Assembly: GCA_903831295.1 (NCBI GenBank)
Contig: CAIKXA010000071.1
Coordinates: 23,726-87,725, forward strand
DNA length: 64,000 nt
DNA from: an uncultured bacterium
GTDB taxonomy: Bacteria; Planctomycetota; Phycisphaerae; Phycisphaerales; SM1A02
Reading direction: 5' to 3'
In this document: positions 53,402 through 60,739 of the stretch, piece by piece
How the letters are laid out: each line of letters opens with the position of its first letter
Numbering within the stretch: position 1 is the stretch's first letter
Notes under the pieces: generated by a model
What the model saw: only the letters and a program-made list of their open reading frames with translations
Told to the model about the DNA's origin: nothing
Database searches by the model: none
Made by a program: the position numbers and the translations under genes

Positions 53402-54409
53402 CGTGTACTTTCGCTATTGCATTCGCGTTTGCATGATCTATTTGATTGCCAGATGCGTTTGTCTTTTTTATGCAAGTCCATTTTGCGAAGTGGCTGCGCA
53501 CGACTGCGCGGGGCTTCGCATGCAACAACTTTATTTATTTTCCTGATCACAACATATGAATGTTTTGCGGATTCCCCATTTGCAACGCGCGTGGTTTCGT
53601 ACGTCGCGGGCACTGGCGCCGCGGCAAGTCATCGCAATCCACAAACGGCCCTTGGCGAACCATCGCGCACCACTGGAACAACCAGCGCTCCGGAAATCGT
53701 GACTCCATTTCAGCCAGCTTGGATGACCAATCAAATTGTTTCAATTGGAGCTGGCGGATCGCTCACGCTTGAACTTGGGCAACCCGCGATTGATTCGCCA
53801 AACAATCCATTCGGCGTGGATCTGATTGTGTTTTCCAACGCGTTCTTTTCGGATGTGTCAGGCGGCGGCGGAAGTCCCGGCTATTGCTTCGCGGAAGGCG
53901 GCGTGATCGATGTGAGCGATGACGGCGCGACTTGGTTTGAAATTCCCGGCGCGCAAGCGGATGGCAAAATGCCAACCATGGGCTTCATTGATGCGGGCCC
54001 ATTTGATAGCGTGTCTGGTTCGCTGACGAGCAATTTTCGCAAGCCCATGAATCCCGCGATTCAACTTTCGGATCTTCAAGACTTGGACTACGTGGATGTG
54101 ATCAACGCCTATGACGGATCGGGCGGCGGCGTGGGTGTTGATTTGGCAAGCGTGGGTTTGAATCAAGCGCATTTCGTGCGTATTCGCCAACCTATTGGCG
54201 CGACAACGTCTCCCGAAATCGACGCCGTCATGGTTGTGCAAGCCGTGATTTTTGGCGACCTTGATGGAAGTGGCGTGGTTGATTCCGCGGACATTGGCGG
54301 GCTTCTCGCGGAATTTGGCAAATTGAATTCGCCAGCGGATTTAAACCACAGCGGCTCTGTTGACAGCGCGGATCTTGGATCTCTTCTAGGGGCCATCGGC
54401 AATGAGTAA
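53399..54409 (+). CDS. Cobalamin-regulated secreted surface protein with dockerin-like tail
   Basis: A 336-residue exported protein. The TTG start at 53399 is supported by GGAG at 7 nt; an ATG at 53453 is the alternative. A signal segment (ATTLFIFLITTYECFA) precedes the mature domain, which begins FATRVVSYVAGTGAAASHRNPQTALGEPSR and reads SIGAGGSLTLELGQPAIDSPNNPFGVDLIVFSNAFF, a beta-rich pattern of planctomycete and verrucomicrobial cell surface proteins. It ends with two dockerin-like calcium loops (DLDGSGVVDSAD and DLNHSGSVDSAD). Its place right behind a B12 riboswitch suggests a role in capturing corrinoids at the surface; this is inference. It overlaps the next gene by 8 bp. Confidence 0.75.
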   Translation: MRVLSLLHSRLHDLFDCQMRLSFLCKSILRSGCARLRGASHATTLFIFLITTYECFADSPFATRVVSYVAGTGAAASHRNPQTALGEPSRTTGTTSAPEIVTPFQPAWMTNQIVSIGAGGSLTLELGQPAIDSPNNPFGVDLIVFSNAFFSDVSGGGGSPGYCFAEGGVIDVSDDGATWFEIPGAQADGKMPTMGFIDAGPFDSVSGSLTSNFRKPMNPAIQLSDLQDLDYVDVINAYDGSGGGVGVDLASVGLNQAHFVRIRQPIGATTSPEIDAVMVVQAVIFGDLDGSGVVDSADIGGLLAEFGKLNSPADLNHSGSVDSADLGSLLGAIGNE

Positions 54410-55205
54410 CCACATGCGACGCGCGTTCACATTGATCGAGGTGTTGATCACAACCAGCATCATCAGCGTGTTGATCGCGCTTGTGATGGGTGGCGTGGGT
54501 GGCGCCATGACCAGCGCAAGAAGTTTCAAGTGCTCCAACAACTTGAGACAGATGGGCGTAGCGGCGCAAGCCTACGCAGCTTCATATGAAGATGCGTTTC
54601 CTGCGGCGGTGATTTATTTTCAACGGGGCAGTTCACTGCGAACCGTCGCATGGGATTACGAAAGCGACCAAAGTGGCGCGACAAAGCCTGGCGCGTTGAC
54701 TGTGTTCACGGATCAACCGCTCAGCGCGATGCAGTGCCCGGAAATGCAACCCGCCTTGCAAGCGGAAGTTTCCAGCGCCGAACTTTTAACTGGCTACCAC
54801 TACAACACGTCTTTCATTGGACACGAAGGCTTCTATCCAGAAACTGGCGCTGATGGTCGCGTGCATGACGGATGGTCACGCGTGCGCCTGGGACTCAACC
54901 CCACGCAACGGCGTCGCACAGATGCGGTTGTCGTGTTCGCGGATGGCGGATTTCGCGGTGGCGTCAATAAATTCATGCGCGCCCCCGGCAACACGGTGGA
55001 ATTTGATGTGGGCATGATTCACGCGGGAACCAGCGCGTTTCGCCATCGTTCTTGTTGCAACGGTTGCTTTCTGGATGGCCATATTGCCTCCATTGGCGCC
55101 CCCTGCCGCAGCGCGCTGTCCACCAATGACTTGTTGAAATATGTCACCGACTTTCCCAAAAATGGATTTTTAAGTGGCGACGATTCGGCGTACGACCCAA
55201 GGTAA
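54402..55205 (+). CDS. H-X9-DG family pseudopilin in the cobalamin-riboswitch operon
   Basis: A 267-residue protein with a prepilin signal (MRRAFTLIEVLITTSIISVLIALVMGG) and the typical CSNNLRQMGVAAQAYA segment of planctomycete DUF1559-type pseudopilins. The C-terminal motif HRSCCNGCFLDG fits H-X9-DG exactly, and it contains three unusual Cys. The start overlaps the surface-protein stop (ATGAGTAA), so both are made from the same B12-controlled mRNA. A second start (MRRAF at 54414) is possible. A pseudopilin under B12 control is not a partnership I know from described systems. Confidence 0.85.
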   Translation: MSNHMRRAFTLIEVLITTSIISVLIALVMGGVGGAMTSARSFKCSNNLRQMGVAAQAYAASYEDAFPAAVIYFQRGSSLRTVAWDYESDQSGATKPGALTVFTDQPLSAMQCPEMQPALQAEVSSAELLTGYHYNTSFIGHEGFYPETGADGRVHDGWSRVRLGLNPTQRRRTDAVVVFADGGFRGGVNKFMRAPGNTVEFDVGMIHAGTSAFRHRSCCNGCFLDGHIASIGAPCRSALSTNDLLKYVTDFPKNGFLSGDDSAYDPR

Positions 55206-55221
55206 TTTTTAGAAGTTCATC

Positions 55222-55431
55222 ATGCAAATCGATCGCTGTGTTTGTTTTCATCTTGCATTTATTGACGTCCTCAAAGACGCGCGAGAAAAACAACTCTCGG
55301 TGGAGGACGTTGAATTCAGTTTGGGTTGCGGCGGCGGGTGCGGTCTGTGCCGCCCCTACTTGCGCCGCTGTTTGCGCACCGGGGAAACTTCTTTTAATCA
55401 CATCATCACCGACGCCGACGAACCTGAATAG
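55222..55431 (+). CDS. BFD-like [2Fe-2S]-binding small protein
   Basis: A 69-residue protein with the cysteine layout of the bacterioferritin-associated ferredoxin (BFD) family: C6-x-C8 near the start and C40-x2-C43 in CGGGCGLCRPYLRRCL, plus C36. Such domains bind a [2Fe-2S] cluster and pass electrons to partner proteins. The gene begins 16 bp after the pseudopilin stop and is read in the same direction, so it is probably the third gene of the cobalamin-riboswitch operon. In this setting a role in reducing corrinoid cobalt is imaginable but unproven. Confidence 0.75.
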   Translation: MQIDRCVCFHLAFIDVLKDAREKQLSVEDVEFSLGCGGGCGLCRPYLRRCLRTGETSFNHIITDADEPE

Positions 55432-55437
55432 AACATG

Positions 55438-55461
55438 ACAAGCGGGCGATCGCACGCTTGT
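55438..55461. other. Hairpin between the BFD-like gene and mutL
   Basis: ACAAGCG / CGCTTGT, a perfect 7-bp stem with a 10-base loop (itself containing GCGATCGC). No T-run on either side. It may mark the 3' end of the B12 operon. Confidence 0.5.
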
Positions 55462-55517
55462 GAATGCATCTTGATTAATTCGCGAAAAATTTACGGCGCG
55501 GGAAATGCGTTCACACA

Positions 55518-57368
55518 TCAGCCGCGACCAAAGCGCCGCTCAAGTTCCCGAAATGGAATACGCATGGCGGTGGGTCTTCCATGCGGACAATTTGTGGCGC
55601 GCTCCACGCGATGCAAATCTTGCAGCAGTGAAGCGATCTCAATATCGGAAAGAGCGTCGCCCGCTTTCACGGCGGCCTTGCACGACATCATGTCAAGCAC
55701 CTCGGACAGAACGGCCTCGCCGTCCTCGGTGGTGGCGCGCTCGCGTGAAAGCCAGCCAACAATCATCTGAGCCACATCCACTTTTCGCTCCACAAGAAAT
55801 AGTGGCTCCGCGAAAATAGTCGCGCTCTTGGGACCTGACACGCGCACATCAAATCCCAGGCGTGCGAGCAATTCTTGCGACGCTTCAAGCCGCTCCAATT
55901 GCTCGCCATTCAGGGAAATCATGCTGGAAACCAAGCGCGGCTGCGATGGCAGCGCCCCCACGGTCAACTTGGCGCGCAACTGCTCAAACATCACGCGCTC
56001 ATGCAACGCGTGTTGATCCACAATCACAATTCCATCGGCGTCAAAAGTGATCAGCCACGCTTTGCCGGCTTGAAGAAATCGAGCCGCGGGCCGTGGCGGC
56101 GTGAGTAAAGTTGCTTCGGCGTTTGCCTCGCCAACATTTTGAGCGCGGCCAAGAGCCAGCGCGTCGCGCAATGCTGAAAATTCAAATCCGCGGTCGCCGT
56201 CCGATGCGTGCGGAGTGAAGCTGGCGTTCTGCCACGCGTTTGCGGAAGTGTCGCTTGGTAAATGTTGATTGAAGTCATTGGACAAGTTTGAGTTCGCGCC
56301 CCCACTTTCATTGCGCCGCGCCCCCCAACCAAAAGCTGAACCCAGCGACGCGCCACCCATGGGCAAGTTTGGAACCAAGTTCGCCGCCTGCAACGCGCTT
56401 CGCACCGCGCGCAGCAACGCGGAGTGAATCAACGCGGGCTGGCGAAATCGCACCTCGCTTTTGGCGGGATGCACATTCACATCCACTTCGCGCGGATCGA
56501 TATCAATGGCGATGAATCCAACCGGCGTGCGCCCCGGCTCCACCAAACCGCGGTATGCCTCGCGCATGGCGTGCAACAATCCGCGATCAGAAATTGGCCG
56601 CCCATTCAACGCCATGCGCAAACCATTCGCCGATGCTTTGGCTTGCTCTGGCCGACCGATCAATCCCCAAATGGCAACGGCTCCGGCGCCGCTCAGATCA
56701 ACTGGCAATAATTTCCCCTTGAATTCATCGCCCAACACCGCCTCCACGCGCAGTTGTGGATCGTCCACAGCGGGTAATTCAAGCGTCATTCGCGCGTGCT
56801 GAAAAAGTCGAAACGCAACGCCGGGGCGTCCAAGCGCCAGCCACTCGATCACATCCACAACCTTGCCCGCCTCGGTTGGATCGCTGCGAAGAAATTTGCG
56901 CCGCGCGGGAACTTGTCCAAAAAGTTGATGCACCTCCACTCGAGTGCCCTGCGCGATGGCCGCCGGACGCACGCTGGAAAACGCGCCAAAGTCCACCTCA
57001 ATGCTGGCGCCGTTCTGGCTTGCCGCGGAGCGCGAAACCACAACCAAGCGCGACACGGAACCAACACTGGCAAGCGCCTCGCCGCGAAAACCGTAACTGG
57101 AAATGTCCACCAAGTCATCCGCCGTGGCGATCTTGCTTGTGGCGTGCGGCGACACAGCCAGCAGCAATTCGTCGGCGCCAATACCGCTTCCATTGTCGGA
57201 CACTTCAATCAACTCTCGCCCGCCGCCTTCAATGCGCACTTCAATTTCAGTGGCGCCGGCGTCAAGCGCATTTTCGATCAGCTCCTTCACGACACTCGAT
57301 GGGCGCTCCACCACTTCGCCCGCGGCGATTTGATTGACCAAGTGTTGTGAAAGTTGGCGAATAGGCAT
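55518..57368 (-). CDS. mutL: DNA mismatch repair protein MutL
   Basis: Mismatch-repair ATPase linking MutS to strand cutting. The protein is 616 residues. The N-terminal GHKL ATPase shows NQIAAGEVVERPSSVVKELIENALDAGAT and VSDNGSGI. The C-terminal domain has the endonuclease motif DQHALHERVMFE (DQHA-x2-E-x4-E) and the CPHGRP motif, so it is a nicking-type MutL as in bacteria without MutH. A TAGAAT -10 box lies six bases before the ATG with no SD, predicting a leaderless mRNA. Confidence 0.96.
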   Translation of the reverse strand: MPIRQLSQHLVNQIAAGEVVERPSSVVKELIENALDAGATEIEVRIEGGGRELIEVSDNGSGIGADELLLAVSPHATSKIATADDLVDISSYGFRGEALASVGSVSRLVVVSRSAASQNGASIEVDFGAFSSVRPAAIAQGTRVEVHQLFGQVPARRKFLRSDPTEAGKVVDVIEWLALGRPGVAFRLFQHARMTLELPAVDDPQLRVEAVLGDEFKGKLLPVDLSGAGAVAIWGLIGRPEQAKASANGLRMALNGRPISDRGLLHAMREAYRGLVEPGRTPVGFIAIDIDPREVDVNVHPAKSEVRFRQPALIHSALLRAVRSALQAANLVPNLPMGGASLGSAFGWGARRNESGGANSNLSNDFNQHLPSDTSANAWQNASFTPHASDGDRGFEFSALRDALALGRAQNVGEANAEATLLTPPRPAARFLQAGKAWLITFDADGIVIVDQHALHERVMFEQLRAKLTVGALPSQPRLVSSMISLNGEQLERLEASQELLARLGFDVRVSGPKSATIFAEPLFLVERKVDVAQMIVGWLSRERATTEDGEAVLSEVLDMMSCKAAVKAGDALSDIEIASLLQDLHRVERATNCPHGRPTAMRIPFRELERRFGRG

Positions 57369-57374
57369 CGGGCG

Positions 57375-57380
57375 ATTCTA
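57375..57380 (-). promoter_or_regulatory. -10 element of mutL
   Basis: TAGAAT on the minus strand, then CGCCCG and ATG. Leaderless spacing. Confidence 0.5.
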
Positions 57381-57476
57381 CGGTGCGCAATTGCTCTGCT
57401 CTTCACCAATACTTCACATAAAATTTTGGTTATCCACAAGACAAGTTGACGATATTCACCTATGGTTTTGCCCAGG

Positions 57477-58235
57477 ATGTCCACACTTGTCATAGGAGAC
57501 CTGCACGGCTGCGGAACGGAGTTCGTTGAACTCCTGGATATCGCTCGCCGTGACCGTGTTGACGCGCGGATTATTTTGGTGGGCGATTTGTTCACCAAGG
57601 GACCGCGGCCGGATCTTGTGGTGGAGGCTATTTCCGACTTGCGCGCAAGTGGACGCCGGGTGGAAAGCGTGTGCGGCAATCATGATTTGCGATTGATGGA
57701 TGCGCTGCGTAATCATGACGCTGGCTCGTCGCTTGATGACGTGGCTCCAGCGGAAGCCTACGCCATTCGCGTGTTGGATCGAGCCGGCAAACTTACCGCG
57801 GCGCGTCGAATTCTGAGCGAGACAATTTCCAAAACATATATTCAAGGCGAGGGCTGGGCCGTGGTGCATGGCGGAATCGATCCGCAGCTTGGACTTTTAG
57901 GAACCAGCGACTTTGAAAAAATTCACAAGAAGGCCGCGCCCGGACGCGCGCACTGGTGGGATTCATACAACGGCGACGATGGCTTGTTGATTGTCGGACA
58001 TAAACCAATGTTTGAACCGCTTGTGTTGCGCCGCGACGGAAATCCGATCGTGGTGAATGTGGACACGGGTTGCGCCTACGGCGGATTCTTGACCGCCTAC
58101 TGCATTGAAGAAGATCGATTGATCATGGTCCCGTCAAAGCAACCCGCACGCGATGGATTTGGCTCTACGCCAGTCGCCACCGCGCCGCGATGGGCATCGG
58201 GCGGCCCCGTCCGAACGTTCTCGCGGCGACCTTGA
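57477..58235 (+). CDS. Calcineurin-like metallophosphatase (ApaH/PrpE-like)
   Basis: A 252-residue phosphoesterase with the two-metal motifs GDLHG, GDLFTKGP, GNHD, VVHGGI and VGHKP, in the order typical of protein serine/threonine phosphatases and diadenosine tetraphosphatases. The substrate is not clear from sequence. I prefer ATG 57477 (MSTLVIGDLHG); an ATG five codons earlier is possible. The last 71 bp overlap the 3' end of the convergent nadE gene. The protein's tail there (FGSTPVATAPRWASGGPVRTFSRRP) is not a conserved part of the family. Confidence 0.85.
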   Translation: MSTLVIGDLHGCGTEFVELLDIARRDRVDARIILVGDLFTKGPRPDLVVEAISDLRASGRRVESVCGNHDLRLMDALRNHDAGSSLDDVAPAEAYAIRVLDRAGKLTAARRILSETISKTYIQGEGWAVVHGGIDPQLGLLGTSDFEKIHKKAAPGRAHWWDSYNGDDGLLIVGHKPMFEPLVLRRDGNPIVVNVDTGCAYGGFLTAYCIEEDRLIMVPSKQPARDGFGSTPVATAPRWASGGPVRTFSRRP

Positions 58236-59874
58236 TAATCAGCGGAGATTGATCGCGCTTGAATTGCGCGCGGTCAATGGCCAAGCACCAACGCTCGACA
58301 ACTTTTATATCTAGTTTTGTGGCCAATGCGATCGCGGGCACGTCGCCCTCATGCTCAATCCAGCCAGTCACAATGTTGTCCAAATCCGCGTAGGGCGGCA
58401 GCGAATCCTGATCGGTTTGATTTGGGCGCAACTCGGCGCTGGGCGCCTTGTCGATGCTGGCTTCTGGAATGGGCGGACACGTGAAACCAAGTTGCGCAAA
58501 ATTGACATTGATCCAATTTGAAATTGCGTACACCTGCGTCTTTAAAAGATCGCCAATGGGTGCGACTGCGCCAACCATGTCGCCGTACAAAGTTGCGTAG
58601 CCAGTTGCCAACTCGCTTTTATTTCCGGTTGCAAGAACAAGCGATCCATCCGAGTTGCTCACCGACATGGATGTGAGTCCGCGCAATCTGCTCTGAAGAT
58701 TTTCGTCGGCCAGGCCTTCAAATGCGCCAAGACCTGCGCGCATTTTCTGCGCCATCAATTCGTGGGCTTGGTCAATGGGCAGCGTAAGCAAGCGGCCCAA
58801 CTTCAAGCGCCGCGCCAATTCTTTGGCGTCGGCCACGCTGCCTTCGCTGGAATATTTTGACGGCATCATGATGCCAGTTATATTTTGCGCGCCCAACGCC
58901 AACGCGGCTAGCGTTGCGACCAGTGCGGAATCAATTCCGCCGGACAATCCAATAGTGGCCTTGACGTGCTTGGTTTTAGCAAAATAGCCCTTGATTCCGC
59001 ACACAATCGCATGCGTGAGTTCGCCCTCGGGGGCGGTTCGCGAATGAACTTGCGCCACGTCAAAGGACGCGATTTTTGTTGCGGAGTCCGCGTCGTCTTT
59101 GCGCGCGCCCGTTGCGTCAAGATCAATCATGATCATGGCGGGCTGAAATAATTCTCCCACGCGCGTGATTGAACCGGCGCGGCTCACGCAAACGCTAGCG
59201 CCATCAAACACAAGATCATCGTTGGCGCCAACTTGTTGGCAGGAAAAAATAGGCACAGAATATTTTTTTGCAAGTTTGCAAAGACGCGCATGCTGACGCG
59301 CGCGCTTGCCAAGCACAAATGGGCTGGCGCTTGAAACCAACAGTGCCGTGGCTCCGGCCTTCACGGTTTCTTCTACTGGATCTATTGAGTAATGGCGCGA
59401 AGTTGCCACATCATCGGCGCCCCAAATGTCCTCGCAAATCAACAAACCAAACTTTTCTCCGCCATGCTCAATCACCAAGGTCTTCTCGCCCGGCGAAAAA
59501 TATCGATCCTCATCGAACACGTCATATGTGGGAAGAAGTCGCTTGTCGTAGTACTGCGTGACAAGCCCGCCACGGCACACCGCCAAACAATTCGCAAGCC
59601 CCCGACCCGCGCGATCAACGCTGCGCACCGTGCCAATGATCAAGGTCATGTCGGGAAATTTTTGTGCGATCTGATCCACGGCGCGCTGGCACGCATCGGC
59701 CACGCCCTCGCGCAAAACCAAATCGCGCGGCGGATATCCAAGCAACGCCATCTCACCTGTGAGCAACAGGCGAGCGCCCTGCTTGTGGGCGTTTTCCGCT
59801 GCGGCAATGATCAATTGCTGGTTGCCCACAACGTCACCAACTGTGGGATTCATTTGTGCAAGCGCGATACGCAT
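58165..59874 (-). CDS. nadE: Glutamine-dependent NAD+ synthase
   Basis: Amidates nicotinic acid adenine dinucleotide to NAD+ in the last step of NAD synthesis. The protein is 569 residues with an N-terminal nitrilase-type glutaminase domain (MRIALAQMNPTVGDVVGN, LLTGEMALLGYPPRDLVLR, LLICEDIWG) and a C-terminal synthetase domain with the pyrophosphate-binding loop GLSGGIDSALVATLA. The C-terminus VAARTFGRGRPMPIAARW is the conserved end of the family. A TAGCAT box lies seven bases before the ATG, so the mRNA is likely leaderless. Confidence 0.95.
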   Translation of the reverse strand: MRIALAQMNPTVGDVVGNQQLIIAAAENAHKQGARLLLTGEMALLGYPPRDLVLREGVADACQRAVDQIAQKFPDMTLIIGTVRSVDRAGRGLANCLAVCRGGLVTQYYDKRLLPTYDVFDEDRYFSPGEKTLVIEHGGEKFGLLICEDIWGADDVATSRHYSIDPVEETVKAGATALLVSSASPFVLGKRARQHARLCKLAKKYSVPIFSCQQVGANDDLVFDGASVCVSRAGSITRVGELFQPAMIMIDLDATGARKDDADSATKIASFDVAQVHSRTAPEGELTHAIVCGIKGYFAKTKHVKATIGLSGGIDSALVATLAALALGAQNITGIMMPSKYSSEGSVADAKELARRLKLGRLLTLPIDQAHELMAQKMRAGLGAFEGLADENLQSRLRGLTSMSVSNSDGSLVLATGNKSELATGYATLYGDMVGAVAPIGDLLKTQVYAISNWINVNFAQLGFTCPPIPEASIDKAPSAELRPNQTDQDSLPPYADLDNIVTGWIEHEGDVPAIALATKLDIKVVERWCLAIDRAQFKRDQSPLIIKVAARTFGRGRPMPIAARWRLA

Positions 59875-59881
59875 GCGGTAG

Positions 59882-59887
59882 ATGCTA
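59882..59887 (-). promoter_or_regulatory. -10 element of nadE
   Basis: TAGCAT on the minus strand, seven bases before the ATG. It lies in the 45-bp gap behind the HTH-receiver gene, so nadE may also have read-through transcription. Confidence 0.4.
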
Positions 59888-59919
59888 CGAATTCTTCAGG
59901 CTTCTTGGGGCGAACAATT

Positions 59920-60507
59920 TCATCCCGCTTTCGCCCAACGAGGATCCACCGCTGACAAAATCGCACGCACCGTGCATGGCTTGCGAACAATCATGCTCAC
60001 GCCGGCGCGAATTAAACTGGTTTCATCGCCCGCAGTCAAAGCCTCGCCCGTGGCCACCACGCGAACCACCCTTTTTTCACAGCGCAACCACGACGCCAGT
60101 CCGGCCGCCTCGTTTACGCCAATGTTGCAATCCACAATGATGGCGCTTGGTCGCGATCTCTCGCAAATCACCCCCGCCTCAAAAGCTCCACGCACAATAA
60201 ACACTTCTCTCTGTGTTTCTTGCACAATTACATCACGCAATGTTTGAGCCGTGGTCGCATTGGCGTCCACAATGAGCAACATTCCTTGGCCAACCGCCGC
60301 CGCAAAACCTGTCAGCGGCAATCCGTGCGTGCGCATGAAATTCTCCAACGCCTCGCGCGTCACGCGCCGATCACGGCTGCCAGGAATTCTGTATCCCTCA
60401 AGCCGCCCGCAATCAATCCACTTGCTCACGGTGCGCGCGGCAACATTGCAAATTTCGGCTACTTCACCAGTGGTAAGAACGCTGTTTTGTTGTGTCATTT
60501 CTGTCAT
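59920..60507 (-). CDS. Excisionase-type helix-turn-helix protein with C-terminal receiver domain
   Basis: A 195-residue regulator. The N-terminal 65 residues form an excisionase/MerR-like winged helix (LTTGEVAEICNVAARTVSKWIDCGRLEGYRIPGSRDRRVTREALENFM), followed by a receiver-like domain (MLLIVDANATTAQTLRDVI...PSAIIVDCNIGVNEA...VRVVATG...GVSMIVRKPCT) with the acceptor Asp in IIVDC and the conserved Lys in RKP. The order, DNA-binding first and receiver second, is reversed from classical response regulators. No kinase gene is adjacent. The start may instead be the ATG three codons later. Confidence 0.8.
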   Translation of the reverse strand: MTEMTQQNSVLTTGEVAEICNVAARTVSKWIDCGRLEGYRIPGSRDRRVTREALENFMRTHGLPLTGFAAAVGQGMLLIVDANATTAQTLRDVIVQETQREVFIVRGAFEAGVICERSRPSAIIVDCNIGVNEAAGLASWLRCEKRVVRVVATGEALTAGDETSLIRAGVSMIVRKPCTVRAILSAVDPRWAKAG

Positions 60508-60739
60508 GGCGCAATGACATCGGTCAATTCAGCTGGTGACTCAAGCACACTTGCAAAAATCTCAAAATTCTAGTTATCAGCCGCCAATGCGCTTAAATAT
60601 GGCTGAATTCAGCCTATTCCAATGATCTCACAAAAATAGAACTGCCCCACGCTTTGAAATATTTGAATCAAAGACAAAATAATCAATAGACAAAAAATGA
60701 TATTTGTAGAAAGCGCAAGTGCTTCACCACTTTGTCGAA
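60508..60739 (-). promoter_or_regulatory. Upstream region of the HTH-receiver gene
   Basis: 232 bp between ilvA and the regulator, clearly more AT-rich than its surroundings (runs such as AAAATAATCAATAGACAAAAAATG). It likely contains the regulator's promoter and perhaps binding sites for itself. I cannot point to one -10/-35 pair. Confidence 0.4.

Noticed and set aside
53121-53546. 141-residue plus-strand ORF over the riboswitch
   Set aside because: It covers the conserved riboswitch core and runs into the surface-protein gene in another frame; no SD and no family.
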